In this document: positions 24,737 to 34,360 of the stretch, piece by piece
Layout of the letters: every line of letters begins with the position of its first letter
Numbering within the stretch: the stretch's first letter is position 1
From: Metridium senile
Taxonomy: Eukaryota > Cnidaria > Anthozoa > Actiniaria > Metridiidae
Direction of reading: 5' to 3'
DNA length: 64,000 bases
Assembly (NCBI GenBank): GCA_949775045.1
Contig: OX459100.1
Span: forward strand, 13,696,447-13,760,446
Notes under the pieces: generated by a model
Databases searched by the model: none
What the model saw: only the letters and a program-made list of their open reading frames with translations
What the model was told of the DNA's origin: nothing
Position numbers and translations under genes: made by a program

Positions 24737-26414
24737 GTGGCCCGGTAGTATTGACTTTGCAGGATAAACATAATTTTGTAACGCATTATTTTGCATCTAA
24801 ACTTTGTCCGATTTCTACGAAATTTACACATATAGATCTCAAAACTTTGAAGTTTGAGCTAGTCATATTTTAAGTGCGATTTGTGGAAACTATAAAGAGA
24901 AATAATGTTTTTTTAAAAAGCACACGCTTTACTTAAATTGTCAATAAATCAAAACTTAGAAGATGAATTTATTTCTTTTTTTGAGAGAATATTATTTGGT
25001 TATATGGAAACATATTGTAGCAGTTTTATTCAAATATTAACCTTGGAAGTTTTTTTACAAACGTTTTTAAATTTTTGCGCGCAAAATTAATATAAAAATT
25101 CCATTGCTCAAATCTCAATAAGAATTAAAACATAGCTACAAATTTACCTGTAGAAAGAAAGACCAATACCTCTTGTAACTTCTAATCACAAAATAGCGAC
25201 TTTGAAGCCAACATTGCTAGCTCTGATTTCTTGAAGAGCTTGTCGACATATTGTTGTTCACTGCGTAGTGAGCATTTCGAAAATATATCTACTCTATTTC
25301 TTCAATTGTTGACCTCGAGTTTTCTATATAGCGTAGATACATGCTTAAGAGTCATAACTGTGAAATGTGGTCTTCTGTGCTGTTCTAAAAATGACAAAAT
25401 TAGCGGCCAACGTACAGCAACCACGTTGCGCGTTCATTATACCCCGTTTGACTTCCAAGGAAAACCCTTCGCGTTATGTTTATTTACATCAACTTCACAA
25501 CCTCATAATCCGTGAACACCGGTTCTGCACGAGGAATGTCTTTTTATCGAATAGAAATAGAAAAAAGACGCAGTGTTTACGCCTGAATTGTCTCTGTATT
25601 TGCATAAAAAGACATTCCTCGTGCAGAACCGGTGTTCACGGATTATGAGGTTGTGAAGTTGATGTAAATAAACATAACGCGAAGGGTTTTCCTTGGAAGT
25701 CAAACGGGGTATAATGAACGCGCAACGTGGTTGCTGTACGTTGGCCGCTAATTTTGTCATTTTTAGAACAGCACAGAAGACCACATTTCACAGTTATGAC
25801 TCTTAAGCATGTATCTACGCTATATAGAAAACTCGAGGTCAACAATTGAAGAAATAGAGTAGATATATTTTCGAAATGCTCACTACGCAGTGAACAACAA
25901 TATGTCGACAAGCTCTTCAAGAAATCAGAGCTAGCAATGTTGGCTTCAAAGTCGCTATTTTGTGATTAGAAGTTACAAGAGGTATTGGTCTTTCTTTCTA
26001 CAGGTAAATTTGTAGCTATGTTTTAATTCTTATTGAGATTTGAGCAATGGAATTTTTATATTAATTTTGCGCGCAAAAATTTAAAAACGTTTGTAAAAAA
26101 ACTTCCAAGGTCAATATTTGAATAAAACTGCTACAATATGTTTCCATATAACCAAATAATATTCTCTCAAAAAAAGAAATAAATTCATCTTCTAAGTTTT
26201 GATTTATTGACAATTTAAGTAAAGCGTGTGCTTTTTAAAAAAACATTATTTCTCTTTATAGTTTCCACAAATCGCACTTAAAATATGACTAGCTCAAACT
26301 TCAAAGTTTTGAGATCTATATGTGTAAATTTCGTAGAAATCGGACAAAGTTTAGATGCAAAATAATGCGTTACAAAATTATGTTTATCCTGCAAAGTCAA
26401 TACTACCGGGCCAC
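24737..26414. repeat. Small palindrome, 1.68 kb
   Basis: Left arm GTGGCCCGGTAGTATTGAC onward, right arm its inverse to CCGGGCCAC, joined by a short unique loop near 25548-25602. Mirrored 94-codon frames (25231-25515 and 25920-25636) are present but look non-protein-like. The palindrome sits exactly where the left terminus of the large palindrome should be, so it either inserted there or recombined with it. Confidence 0.8.
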
Positions 26415-26740
26415 AGTAGTTTTGTTTGGATGATTCGACCCCTTTTTTCGAGCGACTAGGAGTGAATTGGAGCGAATTCTGAGTGACCACATAAATTAAC
26501 TTGAGTGTCTGACTTAGTTTATTCAAGTGACTTAATTTATTCAATGGTTTGACGTCAAACATTGAGTGAATTGGTGAATTAATTTATTCAATCGTCATGG
26601 TAACCCAATAACACAAGCGGGCAAGTCTGAACAGTTCTTTTGTTCCACAGAATAGATATATAGCGCGGGAGTTTTGAAATTATTATTACTCTTCAAGAAA
26701 TATTTATTTAAGCTCAAACGAAGTTACTACTGCAGAGAAA

Positions 26741-27163
26741 ATGGCAAGTTTATTCAAGCTAGGTGAGAGAGGTTATCATGCTACCGTCAAAGAATTCCAA
26801 GGAAAGATTAGAGTGCATATCCGAAAATATATTGATATCGAAGAAAGAAAAAACATTCCTACGAAATTTGGAATTGCACTATCGATCGAGGAGTTTGAGG
26901 AACTGAAAAAAGTGATGGACGATTTAACCGAAATGTTGGATGTTATGATTGATACTTGTTCAATGACCACACAACCAGGAGATGACGAAGAATTATTGTC
27001 AGCGATGGAAAATGAACAGCCAAATCTACCAAGGAATCAAAGTACACCAAAAAACTGTAAAAGTCCTGAAGAAATAAACGAACCACCGAAGAAAAAACTA
27101 TTTACGAATGCTATCTCTTGTTTTAGAACCGGAGGAAAACTTAAATCTTCATTTAGAAACTAG
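26741..27163 (+). CDS. PC4/SUB1-like single-stranded DNA-binding protein, left copy
   Basis: 140 aa. The N-terminal 70 residues match the PC4 C-terminal domain as I know it: LFKLGERGYHATVKEFQGK, then IRVHIRKYI, a basic/polar loop, FGIALSIEEFEELKKVMDDL. This corresponds to the four beta strands and helix that bind melted DNA in transcription coactivator PC4. The C-terminal half is acidic then basic (PPKKKLF) and probably disordered. ATG is at 26741 after an AT-rich leader with a tata-rich stretch near 26655. It is transcribed away from the element end and towards the other two genes of this arm. A mirrored copy is at 32063-32485. Its job in the element is inferred to be ssDNA handling or transcription. 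Confidence 0.75.
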   Translation: MASLFKLGERGYHATVKEFQGKIRVHIRKYIDIEERKNIPTKFGIALSIEEFEELKKVMDDLTEMLDVMIDTCSMTTQPGDDEELLSAMENEQPNLPRNQSTPKNCKSPEEINEPPKKKLFTNAISCFRTGGKLKSSFRN

Positions 27164-27853
27164 AATTGAATACTTGTAAATCCTTTCTGATATATAAATC
27201 AATGTTGTGTAATTACCTTTAAGTTTTCTCAATAAAATACTTTTATGAAGTGAAAAAAGTTGTTTTGTTTATTTTCTCATCACAAAGTGAGGACATTTTG
27301 AGAATAGTTTTTCCATCTTCAAGGATTTGAAGTCGTTTGAATCCACACTGTTATTGATAAGAAGTCTTGAAAAAAGGATCCAAGTGAAAAGCGTGTAATT
27401 ATGAATAATGAGTTTTCTTATGTTTGCTATTGTTTGTTAATCCTTCTTTTTGTGCTCATGTCCGTCTTTGTTTATCTTAAGCTAATTGATATTCAAACTT
27501 GGCACCAGTCCCCACTAAACCACACAGGGAAACCAAGGGTCACCTCTTATTAGTAATTGATGCAGATCATGAGTTGCTATCAATTTTTGTTTTTGTTTTT
27601 AAAAAATATTTATTACACTTATTAATCATAAGATCAACAACAACAACAACAAAACTTCTGTTTACAATTTGGATTTAACAAATATTGAGGGATATAGAAT
27701 TAAGAGTATAATTGTACGCGCTTCGCTACCCTCCGAAATCTCTCCGAAGTAAGGTTAAGTAGAGATATTTAGATCATACTTAGCGGAAAATTTCAGAAAT
27801 GATATAATTAATAAAAAAGAAGACTTTTTCACAGTTTGTGGGATTATTAATGT
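27164..27853. other. Spacer between convergent genes of the left arm
   Basis: A likely poly(A) signal (aataaa) for the PC4-like gene lies near 27231. The rest is AT-rich with a caacaa run near 27640. No further gene seen. Mirrored at 31373-32062. Confidence 0.55.
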
Positions 27854-28690
27854 CTATTCTTCATCATCATTAGAACGATTATTAGGGTGGTGACTAATAC
27901 CACCACAATCATTGCATGACACCAAGATACTTTTTACAGTATCATGATTAAGTGGAAAATGATGCTTACAAATAGGACAGTTGACTACTTGATTTAAACG
28001 AGGAGGTCTCAAAGAAGCATCGTGCCACTGACATCTAGGGCAACCAACGATACTGTTAACATCAATATTGTAATCTCCACAATGAGCACAAGCATTTTTT
28101 TTCTCTTTTTCGTCATTTCCTTCTTCTTCTTCTTGTTCTTCTTCTTCAAAGTTTGTATTTCCTCCATCTTGATTTCCATTATCTTCACCATCGGAATCTT
28201 CTTCTCCTTCTTCTTCTTCCGCTCTCTCTTCGTCATCGGAAGTCATTCTTTCGTTATTCTGTTCATTTTCAAATTTTTCCTGTTCTTTTTTCAGCACTTC
28301 ATTCAAAACCTTTTTATTTTTGACCCACTTTTTGTTTATTCCGAGTTCTGCCAGCCCATCCTCAAATGACTTGAGACCGCGAGGCTCTGAAATTTCTTTG
28401 TTATAGGGGAGAAGCACATATTCTATAAGATCCACAATATTGGTTCTAGAAATGCGACGCTGATTTCGCAGAAGCTCATCGCCCGGAGTCCAAAACAAAA
28501 TGTTTCTAGAAGTGGCCATACTGTGCAAAAGTTCTGATGCATGTTGTTGAGAAACTGATCCTGGGAGATCTTGTAAAACCAATTTTATAATAGGTTCATC
28601 ATCATCATCATCTTCATTGTCACTCAATTCATCAGGGTCTTCTTCCTCGAAATCTGAATATTCTTCGTCATTTTCTCGCTTTCTCTTCAT
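27854..28690 (-). CDS. Polinton-type conserved protein with C-terminal zinc-ribbon-like region, left copy
   Basis: 278 aa from ATG 28690 (a TTG-initiated frame begins 9 nt earlier). Layout: basic start (KRKREN), acidic stretch, then at about 36-130 a domain with LVLQDLPGS, HASELLHSMATSRNILFW, ISRTNIVDLIEYVLL and FEDGLAELGINKKWV. A second very acidic stretch follows at about 150-195. Four CxxC pairs (about C201/C204, C217/C220, C238/C241, C259/C262) likely bind zinc. The middle domain lines up with the 263-aa Polinton protein at 47730-48521 (ILESIP, A-S-M-I-x-RL, VTW, SNIIDLVN, FTESLEKINMPK). The Polinton protein lacks the Cys-rich tail. Function unknown. Confidence 0.7.
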   Translation of the reverse strand: MKRKRENDEEYSDFEEEDPDELSDNEDDDDDEPIIKLVLQDLPGSVSQQHASELLHSMATSRNILFWTPGDELLRNQRRISRTNIVDLIEYVLLPYNKEISEPRGLKSFEDGLAELGINKKWVKNKKVLNEVLKKEQEKFENEQNNERMTSDDEERAEEEEGEEDSDGEDNGNQDGGNTNFEEEEQEEEEGNDEKEKKNACAHCGDYNIDVNSIVGCPRCQWHDASLRPPRLNQVVNCPICKHHFPLNHDTVKSILVSCNDCGGISHHPNNRSNDDEE

Positions 28691-28755
28691 TTTGAACAAG
28701 TTACTCCTACCAATTACTAAAACAAATGACTTTCTAGAAGAAGGAGCTTCTGAAT

Positions 28756-29073
28756 TTATATCAAAAGTCCAGTCAGAAAAGGGATTAGCAAATCGGGAAT
28801 AAATGAGCCACCCTCTTGAACAAGAATTTGTTTCTTTTTCTTGTAAGAAATATTCGGATCTTGAATACTTTTGATGGATTCTTTGTAGGGGGTCAACATT
28901 GTAAGGTCATGATTATTCAGCGGAACATATCCCTTGCAAACATTGTGTGCTGCTTGGACTATGGCATGGACCTGTTCTGGAGTTGCAGTATCAAGTAAGA
29001 ATTGTCGTTGATGATGTGGACAGGAAACTAACAGTTGAAGATAGCCACGATTCCTCTTTACTACTTGAGACAT
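28756..29073 (-). CDS. Small basic Polinton-type protein, left copy
   Basis: 105 aa. The N-terminus is hydrophilic (VVKRNRGYLQLL), then a helical part with HAIVQAAHNVCKGYVPL, a basic KKKKQILVQEGG turn and a hydrophobic tail (FIPDLLIPFLTGLL). The same plan (histidine- or lysine-rich start, KGVVQL, KHKKSHIVQSGG, hydrophobic end) is seen in the 109-aa Polinton protein at 48526-48855. It lies just upstream of the 278-aa gene on the same strand, the same order as in the Polinton. The basic body with a hydrophobic tail would suit a virion or membrane-associated protein. That is inference. Confidence 0.68.
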   Translation of the reverse strand: MSQVVKRNRGYLQLLVSCPHHQRQFLLDTATPEQVHAIVQAAHNVCKGYVPLNNHDLTMLTPYKESIKSIQDPNISYKKKKQILVQEGGSFIPDLLIPFLTGLLI

Positions 29074-29203
29074 GATGACCGAATGACCTGAGTTTGAGTT
29101 GAGAGTTATATTTATACCATTTCGATCATTAACAAAGAGCTATATTTACCATGCTACATTAACTATACCTCAAATGTAGGTTATAATATATCTGTGTTAT
29201 ACT

Positions 29204-30022
29204 CGGTTTCAGTATAAGCTATAGGCTACAATAGGTTACAGTTCTAGGCTACAGTAGGCTACAGGTGTAGGCTACAGTAGGCTACAATAGGCTACAGGTG
29301 TAGGTTACAGGTGTAGGCTACAGTAGGCTACAGGTGTACGCTACAGTAGGCTACAATAGGCTACAGGTGTACGCTACAGGTGTACGCTACAGTTGTAGGC
29401 TACAGTTGTAGCCTACAGTAGGCTACAGGTGTAGGCTACAGTTGTAGGCTACAGTTGTAGGCTACAATATGTTATAGTTGTAGGCTACAGTTGTAGGCTA
29501 CAGTTGTAGGCTACAGTAGGCTACAGGTGTAGGCTACAGTTGTAGGCTAAAGTTGTAGCCTACAAATGTAGTCTACTGTATCCTACACTTGTAGCCTACT
29601 GTAGGCTACAACTGTAGCCTACACCTGTAGCCTACTGTAGCCTACAACTGTAGCCTACAACTGTAGCCTACAACTGTAGCCTACAACTGTAGCCTACAAC
29701 TGTAGCCTACACCTGTAGCCTACTGTAGCCTACAACTGTAGCCTACAACTATAACATATTGTAGCCTACAACTGTAGCCTACAACTGTAGCCTACACCTG
29801 TAGCCTACTGTAGGCTACAACTGTAGCCTACAACTGTAGCGTACACCTGTAGCGTACACCTGTAGCCTATTGTAGCCTACTGTAGCGTACACCTGTAGCC
29901 TACTGTAGCCTACACCTGTAACCTACACCTGTAGCCTATTGTAGCCTACTGTAGCCTACACCTGTAGCCTACTGTAGCCTAGAACTGTAACCTATTGTAG
30001 CCTATAGCTTATACTGAAACCG
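29204..30022. repeat. Central inverted minisatellite (gtaggctacagt units)
   Basis: Both sides of the axis are built of about 12-bp units, gtaggctacagtt/gtg at the left and the inverse, gtagcctac(aactg/acctg), at the right. The array is bounded by ctcggtttcagtataagc and its inverse. It lies between the divergent promoters of the two small basic genes. Confidence 0.92.
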
Positions 30023-30152
30023 AGTATAACACAGATATATTATAACCTACATTTGAGGTATAGTTAATGTAGCCTGGTAAATATAGCTCTTTGTTAATGA
30101 TCGAAATGGTATAAATATAACTCTCAACTCAAACTCAGGTCATTCGGTCATC

Positions 30153-30470
30153 ATGTCTCAAGTAGTAAAGAGGAATCGTGGCTATCTTCAACTGTTAGTT
30201 TCCTGTCCACATCATCAACGACAATTCTTACTTGATACTGCAACTCCAGAACAGGTCCATGCCATAGTCCAAGCAGCACACAATGTTTGCAAGGGATATG
30301 TTCCGCTGAATAATCATGACCTTACAATGTTGACCCCCTACAAAGAATCCATCAAAAGTATTCAAGATCCGAATATTTCTTACAAGAAAAAGAAACAAAT
30401 TCTTGTTCAAGAGGGTGGCTCATTTATTCCCGATTTGCTAATCCCTTTTCTGACTGGACTTTTGATATAA
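30153..30470 (+). CDS. Small basic Polinton-type protein, right copy
   Basis: Encodes the same 105-aa protein as the left copy at 28756-29073, on the opposite strand. Frame and length are intact, so either copy could be functional. It is followed after 65 nt by the zinc-ribbon protein gene. Confidence 0.68.
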   Translation: MSQVVKRNRGYLQLLVSCPHHQRQFLLDTATPEQVHAIVQAAHNVCKGYVPLNNHDLTMLTPYKESIKSIQDPNISYKKKKQILVQEGGSFIPDLLIPFLTGLLI

Positions 30471-30535
30471 ATTCAGAAGCTCCTTCTTCTAGAAAGTCAT
30501 TTGTTTTAGTAATTGGTAGGAGTAACTTGTTCAAA

Positions 30536-31372
30536 ATGAAGAGAAAGCGAGAAAATGACGAAGAATATTCAGATTTCGAGGAAGAAGACCCTGATGAATT
30601 GAGTGACAATGAAGATGATGATGATGATGAACCTATTATAAAATTGGTTTTACAAGATCTCCCAGGATCAGTTTCTCAACAACATGCATCAGAACTTTTG
30701 CACAGTATGGCCACTTCTAGAAACATTTTGTTTTGGACTCCGGGCGATGAGCTTCTGCGAAATCAGCGTCGCATTTCTAGAACCAATATTGTGGATCTTA
30801 TAGAATATGTGCTTCTCCCCTATAACAAAGAAATTTCAGAGCCTCGCGGTCTCAAGTCATTTGAGGATGGGCTGGCAGAACTCGGAATAAACAAAAAGTG
30901 GGTCAAAAATAAAAAGGTTTTGAATGAAGTGCTGAAAAAAGAACAGGAAAAATTTGAAAATGAACAGAATAACGAAAGAATGACTTCCGATGACGAAGAG
31001 AGAGCGGAAGAAGAAGAAGGAGAAGAAGATTCCGATGGTGAAGATAATGGAAATCAAGATGGAGGAAATACAAACTTTGAAGAAGAAGAACAAGAAGAAG
31101 AAGAAGGAAATGACGAAAAAGAGAAAAAAAATGCTTGTGCTCATTGTGGAGATTACAATATTGATGTTAACAGTATCGTTGGTTGCCCTAGATGTCAGTG
31201 GCACGATGCTTCTTTGAGACCTCCTCGTTTAAATCAAGTAGTCAACTGTCCTATTTGTAAGCATCATTTTCCACTTAATCATGATACTGTAAAAAGTATC
31301 TTGGTGTCATGCAATGATTGTGGTGGTATTAGTCACCACCCTAATAATCGTTCTAATGATGATGAAGAATAG
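30536..31372 (+). CDS. Polinton-type conserved protein with zinc-ribbon-like region, right copy
   Basis: Mirror of 27854-28690, with ATG at 30536 and an identical 278-aa product. Acidic N-terminus, conserved middle domain, four CxxC pairs. Conservation of the frame in both arms indicates a recent duplication or arm-to-arm gene conversion. See the left copy for the domain description. Confidence 0.7.
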   Translation: MKRKRENDEEYSDFEEEDPDELSDNEDDDDDEPIIKLVLQDLPGSVSQQHASELLHSMATSRNILFWTPGDELLRNQRRISRTNIVDLIEYVLLPYNKEISEPRGLKSFEDGLAELGINKKWVKNKKVLNEVLKKEQEKFENEQNNERMTSDDEERAEEEEGEEDSDGEDNGNQDGGNTNFEEEEQEEEEGNDEKEKKNACAHCGDYNIDVNSIVGCPRCQWHDASLRPPRLNQVVNCPICKHHFPLNHDTVKSILVSCNDCGGISHHPNNRSNDDEE

Positions 31373-32062
31373 ACATTAATAATCCCACAAACTGTGAAAA
31401 AGTCTTCTTTTTTATTAATTATATCATTTCTGAAATTTTCCGCTAAGTATGATCTAAATATCTCTACTTAACCTTACTTCGGAGAGATTTCGGAGGGTAG
31501 CGAAGCGCGTACAATTATACTCTTAATTCTATATCCCTCAATATTTGTTAAATCCAAATTGTAAACAGAATTTTTGTTGTTGTTGTTGTTGATCTTATGA
31601 TTAATAAGTGTAATAAATATTTTTTAAAAACAAAAACAAAAATTGATAGCAACTCATGATCTGCATCAATTACTAATAAGAGGTGACCCTTGGTTTCCCT
31701 GTGTGGTTTAGTGGGGACTGGTGCCAAGTTTGAATATCAATTAGCTTAAGATAAACAAAGACGGACATGAGCACAAAAAGAAGGATTAACAAACAATAGC
31801 AAACATAAGAAAACTCATTATTCATAATTACACGCTTTTCACTTGGATCCTTTTTTCAAGACTTCTTATCAATAACAGTGTGGATTCAAACGACTTCAAA
31901 TCCTTGAAGATGGAAAAACTATTCTCAAAATGTCCTCACTTTGTGATGAGAAAATAAACAAAACAACTTTTTTCACTTCATAAAAGTATTTTATTGAGAA
32001 AACTTAAAGGTAATTACACAACATTGATTTATATATCAGAAAGGATTTACAAGTATTCAATT

Positions 32063-32485
32063 CTAGTTTCTAAATGAAGATTTAAGTTTTCCTCCGGTTC
32101 TAAAACAAGAGATAGCATTCGTAAATAGTTTTTTCTTCGGTGGTTCGTTTATTTCTTCAGGACTTTTACAGTTTTTTGGTGTACTTTGATTCCTTGGTAG
32201 ATTTGGCTGTTCATTTTCCATCGCTGACAATAATTCTTCGTCATCTCCTGGTTGTGTGGTCATTGAACAAGTATCAATCATAACATCCAACATTTCGGTT
32301 AAATCGTCCATCACTTTTTTCAGTTCCTCAAACTCCTCGATCGATAGTGCAATTCCAAATTTCGTAGGAATGTTTTTTCTTTCTTCGATATCAATATATT
32401 TTCGGATATGCACTCTAATCTTTCCTTGGAATTCTTTGACGGTAGCATGATAACCTCTCTCACCTAGCTTGAATAAACTTGCCAT
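32063..32485 (-). CDS. PC4/SUB1-like single-stranded DNA-binding protein, right copy
   Basis: Mirror of 26741-27163 with an identical 140-aa product. It starts at 32485 close to the right end of the element and points to the axis. Confidence 0.75.
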   Translation of the reverse strand: MASLFKLGERGYHATVKEFQGKIRVHIRKYIDIEERKNIPTKFGIALSIEEFEELKKVMDDLTEMLDVMIDTCSMTTQPGDDEELLSAMENEQPNLPRNQSTPKNCKSPEEINEPPKKKLFTNAISCFRTGGKLKSSFRN

Positions 32486-32981
32486 TTTCTCTGCAGTAGT
32501 AACTTCGTTTGAGCTTAAATAAATATTTCTTGAAGAGTAATAATAATTTCAAAACTCCCGCGCTATATATCTATTCTGTGGAACAAAAGAACTGTTCAGA
32601 CTTGCCCGCTTGTGTTATTGGGTTACCATGACGATTGAATAAATTAATTCACCAATTCACTCAATGTTTGACGTCAAACCATTGAATAAATTAAGTCACT
32701 TGAATAAACTAAGTCAGACACTCAAGTTAATTTATGTGGTCACTCAGAATTCGCTCCAATTCACTCCTAGTCGCTCGAAAAAAGGGGTCGAATCATCCAA
32801 ACAAAACTACTGGCCACCTTAATAAAGCACTAATATTTTCCCCCGGGGTTACGCTAACAAACGTTGTGCATGTTCACCCCACGCTGATTGGCTAGTTCCA
32901 TATGAATGATTTACGTAGCTACTTTACTCCATTCCCATTATTCGGGACACCATTTTGAATTAATAACTTGTGACGTCAAAG

Positions 32982-34360
32982 CACAGGCAGCCCAACTAGT
33001 CTATCTGAGGAATTTTTCAAAGCGAATAAAATATACTTTTTACCGCGCGCCAAGCTGAAAGAGCCGCTTAAAAAAAAGGATTTTGTTGATGTTTGAGCGC
33101 GCGGTTGGGCTTCCTGTGTTGATGGGTTTGATCGCACGCGACTTTCTCATGCACTCACAATGGAAATCGAAGAGAGTTGAGAGAGTTGTAAATCCTACCG
33201 AATCCTACCCTCTTCGACACCGCGCAACTTTGACGAAAAGCCACAGGAATCCCATCCGCGCGTATTCAAACAAATACACCACAGGAGGCCCGCACGCGCA
33301 CTCAAAGAATAACAAAAAACTTTTGTTCAATATTAAGGTAGTACCGGATACTTGCTACTGCGCATCCATTTCGCGCATCTCGTTTTCCATCATTTATTTG
33401 CGTTTTTTTGAAAATTTATCAAAATAATATTTTAATTTAAATCCTTATCTATAACTTAAGAAAGTATTATGTCATTTCATGCAACTTTGGAGGTAAAATG
33501 GGACATTTTTCGAAACATGCTCAGATTTTCACTACCTGACAAGTCGCTGTTTTGTCTCAAAACAACAAATTTACAACTTTGTAAAAATGAATACATAAAA
33601 TATGATTTTGACGTCTTTAGTCGTAAAACTAATACAAAATAGGTTTTAGGGTTTCTGGAGATGACAAGGATAATTTGACAAGTTTCAAGCAGATGTTTAA
33701 AGTACTAGAACCCAGTCCCGCGCGGACCGTTGCCGTGTCTTTTTAACAAAAAAATAAATTCGGTCGCTTATAACTCGCCTATTAGTACGGGGACCCCCAT
33801 TTTTTTTCTTTTTAATCAAGACTGCATTTACTACTCTTACGATTTAGAATAAAAAATAAAATATTCATTGATTGGATTTTCTGAAATTTTACAAATGGTA
33901 CAACTCTATACACATGTAGTGTGCGTAATTGGCGTATAATTGTGCTTCTATGGCTCACTTATACCCATATTTGGAAATGATTCAATGATTTTTATGACAG
34001 GAAATGTTAGATAACCCTTAGATCTATCGTTTGATATAATATTATGCTTTTCCTAGCAGAATACGTTCGCATTCTCTTGACTGCTTTGAATAGGTACTTT
34101 TGAGCAAATCACCGCAAATTATTGCAAAAACCTACTTTTACCATATCTTATAACTCTATAACCAATACGGTGACCCCAATTTTTTTTCACGTTTTTTGAC
34201 TTGCCTAACAATGATCTATAAATGACAGGATTTATAAAAAAATTAATTGAAGAAATCCAAGTATCCGGTACTACCTTAATACAGCGCGCGAGGTGCGCGG
34301 TAAAAGAGTATTTTATGCACTTTAAAAAATTCTTCAGATTGAGTAGTTGTGCTGCCTGTG
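32982..34360. mobile_element. Inverted-repeat element hosting a TTAA element
   Basis: Left end cacaggcagcccaactagtc, right end the imperfect inverse (gttgtgctgcctgtg). The arms stay related through ccgcgcgcc/gcgcggtaaaag, and a related fragment is at 18990-19170. It was interrupted by the element at 33337-34275. No real gene: the frames across it do not look protein-like. Confidence 0.6.
33337..34275. mobile_element. TTAA-flanked 939-bp MITE
   Basis: TTAA at 33333 and 34276 flank GGTAGTACCGGATACTT and its inverse AAGTATCCGGTACTACC. The interior is noncoding, with ccccattttttt motifs. Confidence 0.75.

Larger units (their letters stand above)
24736..32818. mobile_element. TTAA-flanked 8.1-kb double-palindrome element
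   Basis: TTAA at 24732-24735 and 32819-32822 border the termini GGTGGCC and GGCCACC. Inside are a 1.68-kb palindrome (24737-26414, axis about 25575) and a 6.4-kb palindrome (26415-32811, axis 29613). In the large palindrome every pair of mirrored gene ends adds to the same sum (59226), so the arms have equal length with no net indel. Only a few substitutions were seen by eye (for example near 27650 and 29150). TTAA targets are known for piggyBac-type elements, but no transposase gene is present, so its mobility would depend on another element. Confidence 0.75.

Noticed and set aside
25231..25920. Mirrored 94-codon frames in the small palindrome
   Set aside because: Two overlapping frames are equally open, neither shows a domain, and the sequence behaves as a palindromic repeat.
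28009..28369. Lys-rich and Phe/Ile-rich frames overlapping the 278-aa gene (and mirrored at 30857-31217)
   Set aside because: Shadow frames of the acidic GAA/GAG-rich coding sequence.
26415..32811. Large palindrome as a pure sequencing artefact
   Set aside because: The arms carry a few real differences, the left end bears an extra palindrome absent from the right, and TTAA borders the whole. Long reads would settle it.
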